NCBI RefSeq assembly: GCF_033763495.1
Contig: NZ_JANRKL010000148.1
Coordinates: 98,076 to 162,075, forward strand
DNA from: Haliscomenobacter sp033763495
GTDB lineage: Bacteria; Bacteroidota; Bacteroidia; Chitinophagales; Saprospiraceae
Length of the DNA stretch: 64,000 nucleotides
Reading direction: 5' to 3'
A model generated the notes under the pieces. That model searched no databases. It saw only the letters and a list, made by a program, of their open reading frames with translations, and had not been told where the DNA came from. The position numbers were made by a program, and so were the translations under genes. Shown in pieces: positions 7,432-17,046 of this stretch (position 1 is the first letter of the stretch; each line of letters starts with the position of its first letter).

Positions 7432-10400
7432 TTACCTCTCCTTCAACAAATTCAACAAATCATCCGCCGACAATCGCGCACTCACATCCGAGCCACTCAG
7501 CAACGAATCCGCCAAATCCCGCTTGGTGCCGTGCAGCTTCAGGATTTTTTCCTCAATCGTATCCTCCGCAACGAGGCGATACACCGTAACCGGTTTCTCC
7601 TGACCGATGCGGTGGGCCCGGTCGGTTGCCTGGTCTTCCACGGCGGGGTTCCACCAGGGGTCCATGTGGATCACATAATCGGCGGCGGTCAGGTTGAGGC
7701 CCACGCCACCCGCTTTGAGACTGATCAGGAAGAGGTCGCCCTCACCCGCCTGGAAGGCTTCGATGCGTTTTTGGCGCAAGGGTAGGGGAGTCTGTCCGTC
7801 CAGGTATTGGTAAGCGATGCCTTTGCTTTTGATGTAATTTTCTAGGATGTGCAAGTGGTCTACAAATTGGCTGAAGACCAGGGCCTTGTGATTGTTTTCC
7901 AGTAACTCTTCTACAATTTCCCCAAACAGCCGCAACTTCGCACTTTGGTCTTTTACAAACTGTTTGTCCACCATGCCCGGGTGGCAAGCTGCTCGGCGCA
8001 GGCGCATGATTTCGGCCAGAATGCGCAGGTGTTTTTGTCCACCCTGCATCCCTTCGATGGACTGTTCAAGTTCTTCCAGAGCTTTGCGGCGCAAGGCTTC
8101 ATAAAAGGCCCTTTCTTCCCCGCTCAATTCTACCGTCAGGGTGATTTCGGTTTTTTCTGGCAATTCTTTCAGTACCTCATCCTTGCGGCGGCGCAGGATG
8201 AAGGGTTGGATCAAACGCCGCAACTGGTCCCTGCGGATATTGTCGCCCAGGCGTTCGATAGGGACCGCAAAACGGTCGTTGAAGCTGTCCATCGAACCCA
8301 GCAGGCCGGGATTGATAAACTGGAAGAGGTTCCACAATTCACCCAGGTGATTTTCCAGGGGGGTGCCCGTGGTGATGAGTTTAAAATTACCTTGCAAACG
8401 CATGGCCGTTTCCGAACGTTTGGTGCTGCGGTTTTTGATGGCTTGTGCCTCGTCCAAAATAATGGTTGAGAACTGTTTCTGGGTGAAACTTTCCGCCTCC
8501 CGGGTCATCAAATCATAGGTAGTAATGAGGATTTGCCCTGCTTTGGCTTTTTCAATTTCAGCGTCGCGATCCCCTTCACCAAACAGAATAGGCGTAAGGG
8601 TAGGCGTGAATTTGCCAATTTCGGCCACCCAGTTGCGGCAGACCGATGCAGGTGCAACCACCAGGGCAGGGCCTTGTTCCGCACGCAATTGCAATAGCGC
8701 CAGGGCTTGGACGGTTTTTCCCAGACCCATATCGTCGGCCAAACAAGCACCAACTCCCCAATCAGAAAGGCGACACAACCACTCAAAGCCCTCCACTTGA
8801 TACTCGCGCAAAGTGGCTTTAAAACTTTGGGGCACCGAGTAGTTCCGGGAAAAGGAGTCCTTCATCCGTTGAATCGACTCTTTGAAGCGTTTGTCTGCTT
8901 CTACCTGATCCAACAAGGAGGCAAATCCTTCTAAAGCCGGAGCCGCCAGGGGGTGCAACTGAAAACTGCCATCCTTGTTTGGCGACATCAGGGCATTGAT
9001 TTCCTGTAAACGCCGGCGGAATTCTTCGGTCAAGGCTAAGAACTGCCCCGGACCGATTTCGACAAAACCATTGCGTTTTTGTTGCGACAATTCGATCAAT
9101 TGGCGCATGTTCAGCACCATGTTTTCATCTACCCGCAATTCGCCATTGACATTGAACCAGTCCTGCCCCGAACTGATCTTCATGCTGAATTGCCCCATAC
9201 CAGCTACTCGGGTGATGCGGAATTTTTCCCCTTTGGGCCATTCCAAAATGATGTCCTGGTTTTCTATAAAAGGCTGCAATTGAAGCAAGAGCTCCAGGCA
9301 GAGATCGGCGTCTTCCAGCTCCCAGATGTTGTTGTGAGGAATATTGTCGCGCAGAACACTCACGGATTCCAGTAGGTGCCCTTGTTTGAACAGCTCAATC
9401 TCCAGGTCTCGCTCAGTGCGTAGCCATTCTTCGCCAACTTTGGCAGCCAGATTGACTTCTCCTTCCCCCGCCCGCAAATAGGGCGGGTTTTCGGAAAAAG
9501 GTTTGACGTACAATTCAACGTGGAAGCCATCCCCAACCGGCAACAAGTGTACACAGGGGCGGGCATCCGAGATTACTTCTCGCGCCTCCTCGTTGAGCCC
9601 AACTACGGTTGATTCCACATCCACCAAGGCCATCAGGCCGGCCAATGCATCCTTGAGTCGACTTTGGGCGTGGACGGGCACAAAGAGTTTTTGTTTTTGA
9701 AGCGCTTTGGCCACTTTATAATGCTCCTCGGTATATTCGATCAGTTTGTAGCGGGTAGGCGATTCCTTGATGATTTCGTAACCCACTTCGTCTATTTCAT
9801 GGGAAAAAGACAACTCATAACCACCTTCTACTTCACGGGTTTTGAGCACAGGTTTTTCGGCCAGCAATTGCACAGCAATTTCGGGAGACTTCATCAAAAA
9901 CAGGAGCGGATGCCCCACCAGGCTAGGGAATACAGCCTCGGTATTGAGTTCGTATTGGTCAAAACCGACTCTGGTTACTGCTCGTTTAACCGCAGTCATG
10001 TCCTGTTCGGTCATCCCTTTCGCTTCGCGGTTCATCAGGCGATTGAGCGAGATGTTGCGACCTGAAGTCCAGCCTTTTTTGCCAAAGGTTTGTTCCTTGG
10101 CTACTGCGTCATACCTTTCAAAATCAACCAGCCAAATGACCCGGGTAGCCCCTTCAACGGCGGAAGGTTTGATTTTACCCGTGAGGTTAAACAAGGCATT
10201 GAGGGCGCTTTCCCAGATTTCTACTTTGGGGAAAATCTGGATCATCGGGCTCCAATCGTCTTTTTGGTCTTCCAAAGACTGCATACTGGTTTCCCAGCGG
10301 GTGTTTTGGGGGTTCAAATGGTGCAAGGTAGCCCAAAGTTGCCAGGCCATCCAGCGGTAACCCTTGTATTCCAGGTCTTGGGCCAGGCTGACCAACTCTT

Positions 10401-11847
10401 GTTCATCCAATGCACTATCATCCACCCACGCTACCGACAAGGCCTGGAAAAACAGGGCGATATTGTGGTTGGGGGGGAAACCCAGGGTTTGTTTGGCTTG
10501 CTCTAAAGCGCCCGTAAATGAACCCAAAACCGCCTCCAGGTACATGTAGACAGCGGTGTAATACCCTTCCTGTTTGATTTGTCGGCGCAGTTCGTCCAGC
10601 AAGGCGTTTGACGCCCCCATGTCCAGGTCTTTGCAACGGGCCAACAAATGGAAAATGCCATTGAGTGCAGGCAGCAGGGACTTGTTGTTGCGGTTTTGTT
10701 TGCGGTAGGCTTTTTGGGATAAATCAAAACCCAGTGCGGCTTCGGCGTACTTGCCTTTGACAAAGTGGTGTTGAGCCGCAAAGCCGTATTGGCCAAACTC
10801 GTCAAGCGTTGAGGATAATTTCCCCACAGTATCCCAATCACCTTGAAAGACTGCAATTTGACACATCAGGCGCAAAACACTATTGCGTTGATCTGGGTTA
10901 CTCGGCAGGTTTGTTGGATCCAGTAAATAGTCAAAATACCCATCACGTGGCTCCAAATAAAGCAACACATGGGTTAAGTGGGTAATCAACAATTGATGGC
11001 GAATGCCTGAGGGCGCTTTTTCCAATTTGTTTTTGTCAAAAACGCGAGGTAAAAAGATCCGCCAAATGGGCTCACCCGTTTTTGGAGAATGGGTTTCGGC
11101 AATCTGGATTTCTTTGGTAAAAGTAGCCAGATCGTTTTGGTAGTAGGCAAGTCGGGCATTTCGGAAAGCCCGTTTGGCCTTGTCTGGGGAATTGGTCAAC
11201 CACCATTCGGAATCAGAAAACCGTTTGACCGAGGGTATGGCTTTCACAAAATCGGGCTCGGTCAAAAATTCCTGATCAAGCAGGTAATCCGCAAATTCAG
11301 GATCAATCACATACCGATCGGCCTTTTCGCGGGTTAAAAACCCACTTTGTACCAGGCGATTCAAATTGTTGCGCAGGATTGCCTGGCTGAAACTTACCTT
11401 AAACCGTGCGTCGGTAATGATGTAGCTGAACTTGTTGATGTTCATCCCTTCATAAGCGATGGCCAGGATGCGCAAAACCAATTTGTCATCAGCGGAAAGG
11501 GCCCTATATTCACGGTACAATTGCTCCGCTGTTTTGCGGGTAGCCAAAGTTTGCGCGATGACGGGGTCTTTTTCCAATTTTTCCCGCAATTCCATAAACA
11601 CGGCCACCCGGTGTTTACAAATCGGTCCAGCATAATACGGACAAGAACATTCATGCTCTTCAACCTTGCCGTCTTCCAGCAAGATGTCAACCCGGTATTT
11701 GTCATTGTCCCCACGTACCAAGGCCTGCCATTGATTGGGGCCTGCGGGAGCCAGTTCCTGCACCGCGTCTTCCAAAAACAGGAGTTTACCCCGTTCCAAA
11801 ATGGTGGGGTGGATGTATCGTTCCAAGTCTTTAAGTGGAAAAGACAT
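7432..11847 (-). CDS. SWIM zinc-finger SNF2-family helicase
   Basis: This 1471-residue protein starts with a SWIM zinc finger (CxC...CxH: C67, C69, C77, H79) that should bind nucleic acid or protein. A long helical central part of about 900 residues carries no recognised domain. The SNF2 ATPase fills roughly 1010-1470: motif I DDMGLGKT, DEAQ box (IILDEAQAIKNR), motif III TGTPLENHLGELW, and the C-terminal helicase half with QATDRAHRIGQ. This is the bacterial RapA/HepA-like SNF2 layout; such ATPases remodel protein-DNA complexes. The ATG at 11847 lies 7 bp after the stop of the upstream propeller gene, so they share a transcript. Confidence 0.93.
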   Translation of the reverse strand: MSFPLKDLERYIHPTILERGKLLFLEDAVQELAPAGPNQWQALVRGDNDKYRVDILLEDGKVEEHECSCPYYAGPICKHRVAVFMELREKLEKDPVIAQTLATRKTAEQLYREYRALSADDKLVLRILAIAYEGMNINKFSYIITDARFKVSFSQAILRNNLNRLVQSGFLTREKADRYVIDPEFADYLLDQEFLTEPDFVKAIPSVKRFSDSEWWLTNSPDKAKRAFRNARLAYYQNDLATFTKEIQIAETHSPKTGEPIWRIFLPRVFDKNKLEKAPSGIRHQLLITHLTHVLLYLEPRDGYFDYLLDPTNLPSNPDQRNSVLRLMCQIAVFQGDWDTVGKLSSTLDEFGQYGFAAQHHFVKGKYAEAALGFDLSQKAYRKQNRNNKSLLPALNGIFHLLARCKDLDMGASNALLDELRRQIKQEGYYTAVYMYLEAVLGSFTGALEQAKQTLGFPPNHNIALFFQALSVAWVDDSALDEQELVSLAQDLEYKGYRWMAWQLWATLHHLNPQNTRWETSMQSLEDQKDDWSPMIQIFPKVEIWESALNALFNLTGKIKPSAVEGATRVIWLVDFERYDAVAKEQTFGKKGWTSGRNISLNRLMNREAKGMTEQDMTAVKRAVTRVGFDQYELNTEAVFPSLVGHPLLFLMKSPEIAVQLLAEKPVLKTREVEGGYELSFSHEIDEVGYEIIKESPTRYKLIEYTEEHYKVAKALQKQKLFVPVHAQSRLKDALAGLMALVDVESTVVGLNEEAREVISDARPCVHLLPVGDGFHVELYVKPFSENPPYLRAGEGEVNLAAKVGEEWLRTERDLEIELFKQGHLLESVSVLRDNIPHNNIWELEDADLCLELLLQLQPFIENQDIILEWPKGEKFRITRVAGMGQFSMKISSGQDWFNVNGELRVDENMVLNMRQLIELSQQKRNGFVEIGPGQFLALTEEFRRRLQEINALMSPNKDGSFQLHPLAAPALEGFASLLDQVEADKRFKESIQRMKDSFSRNYSVPQSFKATLREYQVEGFEWLCRLSDWGVGACLADDMGLGKTVQALALLQLRAEQGPALVVAPASVCRNWVAEIGKFTPTLTPILFGEGDRDAEIEKAKAGQILITTYDLMTREAESFTQKQFSTIILDEAQAIKNRSTKRSETAMRLQGNFKLITTGTPLENHLGELWNLFQFINPGLLGSMDSFNDRFAVPIERLGDNIRRDQLRRLIQPFILRRRKDEVLKELPEKTEITLTVELSGEERAFYEALRRKALEELEQSIEGMQGGQKHLRILAEIMRLRRAACHPGMVDKQFVKDQSAKLRLFGEIVEELLENNHKALVFSQFVDHLHILENYIKSKGIAYQYLDGQTPLPLRQKRIEAFQAGEGDLFLISLKAGGVGLNLTAADYVIHMDPWWNPAVEDQATDRAHRIGQEKPVTVYRLVAEDTIEEKILKLHGTKRDLADSLLSGSDVSARLSADDLLNLLKER

Positions 11848-11854
11848 ACGTTAT

Positions 11855-14800
11855 TTACCTTTCTTTGGTCATGATCAATTGAATGCTCTGCTGCTGCAAC
11901 AAGCGGTTGAAGGCCGCAACCTCGTTGGTTCTGATCGCATTCAATTGGTTTTGCAATGGGGCAAAAGCTTTTTTCAGGTCCTCCAATCTTTCATAACAAC
12001 CAGCGTTGGGACGATCATCCTGGTTGTTTACAATTGAGTATAAATAGGCCATTTGGTCATCGATTTGGGAGGGGTAATTGATGGGGTCTTGCCCTACCTC
12101 ACTTTTGGTTTGGATCAATTTTTCCTCCAGTTCCGTTAAGGATTTGACCAAAGGGTCGCCAGCTGTTTTGATGGCTTTGGCCACATTGGGTTTGTATTTG
12201 TTGCTGCGCTCCAGCACGTCCTTGATCTGGGTCCGCCAGGAACGCAAATCGGCGATGGCCGCATGGCAGGTGTTGAACAAATCTTTTACCTGCATGGCCA
12301 GTTCGTATTGGGCTTGCAGATCGGCATCACTTTGGGTCCAGCGAGGGTCCTTTTTGATTTCAAGGGTTTGTTCCTGACGTACTCCTTTGTATTCCAGTAC
12401 AATTTTGTGTGGGCCGGGCATGGCTTTTACCGGGCTCATATCGGCCAATGAAAATTGCGCACCAGGCAAGGCTTCGGGGCCTTCATAGGTCAAATCCCAA
12501 TCCAGTCGATTGAGGCCATCCCGCCAGGCCAACAGCTCTTCTTTGTCGCCAGGGCTGGAAGCATACACTTTTCTGGTTTTTCCTTGTGGGTCTATGATTG
12601 AAAGGCGCAACACCGCGGTATCGCCTGCCTTTTTTTCCTTAGCAAAATAATACAGAATGGCGCCATTGGGGCTGGGGTCGGGAGCCGCTGCGCCGCGGAA
12701 TCCACTGAACTGGTTACGGTAAGCTACCCGTGGCTTGAACAAAGTGACTTCCGCTTCAACGTTTTGTGGAATGCTGTGCAAGGGAGTCAGGTCGTCCATG
12801 ATCCAGAAGCCCCGACCATGGGTTGCCAACACCAAATCATCATTCTTTAAAGCCATGTCTGCAATGGAAACCGGGGGCAAATTGAATTGGAAGCTTTGCC
12901 AGTTTTTTCCTTCATCAAAAGAAACGTACATGCCGTATTCGGCTCCTGCATACAACAACCCCTTGCGTTTCGGGTCTTCGCGCACCACTTTGACGTAGTG
13001 GTCTGCCGGAATGCCATTCTTACCATCGGTCAACAAAGTCCAGTTTTGACCATAATTGTTGGTCAAAAAGATATATGGTTTGAAGTCGTTTTCCCGGTAT
13101 TTGTGCACGGCGATCAATGCGCGCCCAGGGGCATGGCTGGATAATTCAATCATGTTTACGGTGCCTTCCAGCGGAATGTTGTTGGGAGTGATTTCTTTCC
13201 AGCTTTTGCCATTGTCACGGGAGAGGTGGACCCGCCCGTCGTCGCTACCCGCCCAGAGTTCACCTGCGGTTTGAGCAGATTCTTCAAAAGCAAAAATGGT
13301 GGTGTACAACTCAACCCCAGTGTGGTCGTGTTGGATCGGGCCGCCAGGGATATCCTGAAATTTATCCTTATCGGTGGTCAAATCGGGGCTGATGACCTCC
13401 CAGCTTCGGCCCCCATCCGGCGAACGATGTACGTATTGGGAGCAATGGTAAATGACATCGGGGTTGTGCGGGGAAACCCGAATCGGTGCATTCCATTGAA
13501 AGCGATAACGGATATCGCGGGGGGCAGTGCCGTCGTGCATTTGAGGGTAGGCCACTACATCGCGGCGATGGCCCCGACTCAGGTCTGTTTTGGTGATTTG
13601 ACCAATGTAATTCCCCGCATAGACGATATTGGGGTTGCGTGGGTCAACGGCAATATGGCCACTTTCTCCACCCCCGACTTCGTGCCAAAGTTCCTGCGGA
13701 GTCAAGGCATTGTCGAAACGGCTGGGTATGGAGATGGTAGAATTGTCTTGTTGTGCGCTGTACAAACGGTAGGGAAACTGATTGTCGAGTGTAAGGCGGT
13801 AAAACTCCGTGGTGGGCTGATTGAGTTGGCTGCTCCAGGTGCGGCCAGCATTGAGGGTTACGCAGGCCCCGCCATCATTCCCCTGGATCATCAGGTTGGG
13901 GTTGTCGGGGTTGATCCAGAGTACGTGGGTATCGCCATGAGGTACTGGGATGCGGGTGAAACTTTTGCCCCCATCGATGGACTTCATGAAACTGACGTTG
14001 AGGTTGTATACCGTGTTTTCGTCCTTGGGATCGGCATAGATACGGGAGTAGTACCAGGCCCGTTGGCGAATGCTATGATCGCGACAAACTCTGGTGAAAC
14101 TTTTTCCGCCATCTTCCGAGCGGTACAAACCACCTTTGGTTTCTTCCTGGGCTTCTATTTGGACCCAAACGCGGGAAGGTTTTACGGGCGAAACGGCAAT
14201 ACCAACCCGGCCGACCAGTCCAGTAGGTAAACCTCCACCTAGTTTTTCCCAGGTATCGCCACCATCGAGACTTTTCCAGACTCCTCCTTCGGCACTGCCG
14301 TCGATGAAGGTCCAGGACTTGCGTTCGGCGGTCCAAAAACCGGCGTAGAGGATACGCGGGTTGCTGGGATCGGCTACCAACTCGATGGCTCCGGTTTTGT
14401 CGCTGACATAGAGGACCTTTTCCCAGGTCTTGCCAGCATCTTTGCTGCGGAAAATGCCACGTTGCTCGCTTGGGCCAAACACATTGCCCAATACGGCTAC
14501 GAAAAGTTGATCCGGATTTTGGGGGTGTACCACAATTTTGCTGATCTGCCCGGCTTTTTCCAAACCAATTGGCTTCCAGTGTGCTCCTGCATCAGTACTC
14601 CTGTACAGGCCATCTCCTGGGATGACATTGCCACGAGGGTCTGCCGAACCCATGCCAACGTACACGACATTGGGATCAGAAGGGGCTACTGCAATGGCGC
14701 CTACTGAAGCGGTTTTGATGTCCTGATCAGAGATGTTGTTCCAGGTTAAGCCCGCATCACTTGTTTTCCAAACGCCGCCGCCAGTAGCCCCCATGTAAAA

Positions 14801-15031
14801 GGTATTGGGCTCTTGCTGAACCCCTTCTACTGCTGTTGAACGTCCCCCGCGACTTGGCCCTACAAAGCGGTACTTCAGTGCTTTGAGTTGCTTGGTTGTC
14901 AAGGGTGTAGGGATCGGTGCGGAGACAGTCTGAACCGGAGGCGTGATCTGAGGCGCTTTTTTGTTTTTTTGGGCAAAAGACGTCAACGCAATGACACTCA
15001 GGAAGATGCAAAGGAGCGGCTTGGAATTCAT
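11855..15031 (-). CDS. Exported BNR/sortilin-like beta-propeller protein
   Basis: This 1058-residue protein has an N-terminal signal peptide (MNSKPLLCIFLSVIALTSFA). Asp-box/BNR repeats run through about 800 residues, for example GGVWKTSDAGLTW, GLYRSTDAGAHW, GIFRSKDAGKTW and RSPDGGRSW. These form the sialidase/Vps10-like ten-bladed propeller found in a large Bacteroidota family often labelled glycosyl hydrolase, although sialidase catalytic residues cannot be recognised. The C-terminal 200 residues are helical. Cleavage of glycans is not supported; a binding or scaffold role outside the cytoplasm is as likely. It is the first gene of an operon with the SNF2 helicase, an odd pairing of an exported and a cytoplasmic protein. 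Confidence 0.88.
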   Translation of the reverse strand: MNSKPLLCIFLSVIALTSFAQKNKKAPQITPPVQTVSAPIPTPLTTKQLKALKYRFVGPSRGGRSTAVEGVQQEPNTFYMGATGGGVWKTSDAGLTWNNISDQDIKTASVGAIAVAPSDPNVVYVGMGSADPRGNVIPGDGLYRSTDAGAHWKPIGLEKAGQISKIVVHPQNPDQLFVAVLGNVFGPSEQRGIFRSKDAGKTWEKVLYVSDKTGAIELVADPSNPRILYAGFWTAERKSWTFIDGSAEGGVWKSLDGGDTWEKLGGGLPTGLVGRVGIAVSPVKPSRVWVQIEAQEETKGGLYRSEDGGKSFTRVCRDHSIRQRAWYYSRIYADPKDENTVYNLNVSFMKSIDGGKSFTRIPVPHGDTHVLWINPDNPNLMIQGNDGGACVTLNAGRTWSSQLNQPTTEFYRLTLDNQFPYRLYSAQQDNSTISIPSRFDNALTPQELWHEVGGGESGHIAVDPRNPNIVYAGNYIGQITKTDLSRGHRRDVVAYPQMHDGTAPRDIRYRFQWNAPIRVSPHNPDVIYHCSQYVHRSPDGGRSWEVISPDLTTDKDKFQDIPGGPIQHDHTGVELYTTIFAFEESAQTAGELWAGSDDGRVHLSRDNGKSWKEITPNNIPLEGTVNMIELSSHAPGRALIAVHKYRENDFKPYIFLTNNYGQNWTLLTDGKNGIPADHYVKVVREDPKRKGLLYAGAEYGMYVSFDEGKNWQSFQFNLPPVSIADMALKNDDLVLATHGRGFWIMDDLTPLHSIPQNVEAEVTLFKPRVAYRNQFSGFRGAAAPDPSPNGAILYYFAKEKKAGDTAVLRLSIIDPQGKTRKVYASSPGDKEELLAWRDGLNRLDWDLTYEGPEALPGAQFSLADMSPVKAMPGPHKIVLEYKGVRQEQTLEIKKDPRWTQSDADLQAQYELAMQVKDLFNTCHAAIADLRSWRTQIKDVLERSNKYKPNVAKAIKTAGDPLVKSLTELEEKLIQTKSEVGQDPINYPSQIDDQMAYLYSIVNNQDDRPNAGCYERLEDLKKAFAPLQNQLNAIRTNEVAAFNRLLQQQSIQLIMTKER

Positions 15032-15110
15032 GGTCTTCGGTAAAGGTTAAGCCGCGAAGATAGTGGGAAAAGCTGGGTTTTTTCAGGAATAGTTTAGTTT
15101 TTTATACGTG

Positions 15111-15145
15111 TAAAAAAATAGGAACCCATCAAACATGGGTTCCTA
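15111..15145 (-). terminator. Intrinsic terminator after the DUF1761 gene
   Basis: An 11-bp perfect stem (TAGGAACCCAT at 15119-15129 with 15135-15145) has a 5-nt loop. Read on the minus strand it is followed by a run of T residues (A-run at 15111-15118 on the plus strand), about 18 bp past the stop of the DUF1761 gene. Confidence 0.85.
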
Positions 15146-15162
15146 CCTTTTAGGGATAAAAG

Positions 15163-15663
15163 CTATCCAAACGCACAAATAATCCCGCCCATCAGCATCA
15201 AATTCAAAATCCAGTATCCGGCATTTACAGCTACGTATTTGAACCCTTTCATTTCGAACATCGCATTGATAGCAATGAGTGGTAGTGCAATGAATACACC
15301 TGCAATGGTTCCATGCAAGGCACCATGTTTAAAGGTACGGTAATTGCCGCTGTATTTGCCCATGAACTCCTCAATGTAATTCATTACATCCGAATTTTCC
15401 TGTCCAAAACCTGGTGTGTCCAACAAAATCGAATAAAGGTGGGTTTGGTGAATAACAATGGAGAACAAGATCATCGACAACATCAGGCTGAACAGATAAG
15501 TTAGCCCAAAGACGACAAGCATGTTCATTTTTTTGCCCTGCTCCGGGGTTACTCCAGCTGCTTTCATCCAGATATTGCCAAAAACTTTGGGGTTGTACCA
15601 GACAAAACCAGTCAACAATGGAATCAATCCGGTAAGAAAGACGAGAGGATAATTTAAAGCCAT
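15163..15663 (-). CDS. DUF1761-family membrane protein
   Basis: A 166-residue membrane protein with four predicted transmembrane segments: YPLVFLTGLIPLLTGFVWY, a second around LTYLFSLMLSMILFSIVIH, GTIAGVFIALPLIAINAMF and ILNLMLMGGIICAF. The motif FVWYNPKVFGNIWMKAAG is typical of DUF1761 (WYxPxxFG-xxW). The function of the family is unknown. I chose ATG 15663 rather than the upstream in-frame start at 15702 because it gives the usual MALNY start. It ends in a good terminator, so it is probably a single-gene unit. Confidence 0.85.
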   Translation of the reverse strand: MALNYPLVFLTGLIPLLTGFVWYNPKVFGNIWMKAAGVTPEQGKKMNMLVVFGLTYLFSLMLSMILFSIVIHQTHLYSILLDTPGFGQENSDVMNYIEEFMGKYSGNYRTFKHGALHGTIAGVFIALPLIAINAMFEMKGFKYVAVNAGYWILNLMLMGGIICAFG

Positions 15664-15754
15664 TTTATTGTTTTTAGAGTTAAATAAGGCGTTTATGCTC
15701 AAAAATAAATAAAAAGTTGAAAAATTCTATCAACAAGACAATTTTTTATATAGT

Positions 15755-16930
15755 TTACCCCCAGGTTCGCAAATACTCGGCAATTAAAATCCCAAAGTAA
15801 GTCCCAACAGCATTCCCCAAGGCCCCAACCAGGATGGCGGGCAAGTGCAAATCAGCTCGGTTGAGCCCTTTGGATAAAGCCAAAGCCGATGCTGAGCCCC
15901 CAACATTGGCTTGTGAAGCAATGGACAGAAGATCCCAATCCTGCTTCAGCAATCCACCAATACCAAAAAGTACAGTGCCGTGGATGAGCACCAGCACTGT
16001 CACCAACATCAGCATAGAAATGGCCAGTTGTCCATCCCGCAGCAAGGCGGCCAAATCACAATTGGCGCCAATGACGGCCAAAAACAGGTAAATGCAAAAC
16101 ATTCCGATCAAGCGTAAGCCCCGCAAACGTTGAACGATGGGAAACTGAGCCATAATCAGGGCCAGGGTGGTCAAAAAAATGATCATCGGGATACTCGGGA
16201 ATAAACCGGCGAACCATTGAGCAATGTACAAGGCCAGTGCCCCTACACCCAGCAGGATGCTCAATTCCAGTGGATTGAGTTGTTCCTGATCGTTGACGTG
16301 GGCGTGGGCTTCATCCGTCAGGCGTTGTTGCTCCTCGGCCTCAAGCGGACCTTTTTGTTGGCGGGGAAAATAGCGCTGCAACAGGGGGGGCAACAAAAGG
16401 GTCACTACCATCCACAGGGCGGTGATGATGTTGTCGGCCGCTGTTGCCGCAGCGTAAAGATTCCCTTCCTTGTTGACATTGTAGTGGAGTGCCAGTGCGT
16501 TAAAATTGCTGCTGCCACCGATGTAGGTTCCGGTGAACATGCCACCCAGGGCAAAAAAAGAATCGCCCAGGGTTTCTGGCCCCTTGATCAGATACATACC
16601 CGCCAACACGCCCAGCATGGTTCCCACCGAGCCCAAGAGAAAAAACAAAATCATAGGCGCGCCTGCTCTTTTCAGGCCGCGCAAATTGACGGTGAGCAGC
16701 AGGTAAAAAATGGACAAAGGAGCCAGGTAAGTGAAAATTCCATCGTACAAAGGTGTGGGGGTACTGGCCGAAGGAATGATGCCCAAATTGGCCGTGATGG
16801 CGGTGGTGATGATCACCAGTAACGCACTGCCAAAGGCTCGGAAATAGGGCAGTTTGCACAGTTGCTCGCAAAGGATGATGTTGAGCATTAACACGGCGAA
16901 AATGGCTAGTGGGTCTTGAAAGAAGGGCAT
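15755..16930 (-). CDS. DUF819-family membrane transporter
   Basis: This 391-residue polytopic membrane protein has about ten hydrophobic segments. Characteristic DUF819 features are FTGTYIGGSSNFNALA in the first half and QANVGGSASALALSKG in the second. These two re-entrant-like loops suggest an internal duplication, as in secondary transporters with inverted repeats. A hydrophilic loop at about residues 195-220 (EAEEQQRLTDEAHAHVNDQE) separates the halves. The substrate is unknown. It is divergent from the acyltransferase-like gene at 17047, with 116 bp between the two starts. Confidence 0.88.
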   Translation of the reverse strand: MPFFQDPLAIFAVLMLNIILCEQLCKLPYFRAFGSALLVIITTAITANLGIIPSASTPTPLYDGIFTYLAPLSIFYLLLTVNLRGLKRAGAPMILFFLLGSVGTMLGVLAGMYLIKGPETLGDSFFALGGMFTGTYIGGSSNFNALALHYNVNKEGNLYAAATAADNIITALWMVVTLLLPPLLQRYFPRQQKGPLEAEEQQRLTDEAHAHVNDQEQLNPLELSILLGVGALALYIAQWFAGLFPSIPMIIFLTTLALIMAQFPIVQRLRGLRLIGMFCIYLFLAVIGANCDLAALLRDGQLAISMLMLVTVLVLIHGTVLFGIGGLLKQDWDLLSIASQANVGGSASALALSKGLNRADLHLPAILVGALGNAVGTYFGILIAEYLRTWG

Positions 16931-17046
16931 GGAGGATGATTTTTTGCTTCATACTTAGTGCCGACCAAGATAGCTTATTTGGATTGGAAGTACGAATTGG
17001 TAAGGAAAAAAGCTATTTTTGGTATTAAGAAAAAACACCTACATCT

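Noticed and set aside
13226..14230. 334-codon plus-strand frame inside the BNR propeller gene
   Set aside because: It lies fully within a well-supported gene on the other strand, and its protein shows no domain or sensible composition.
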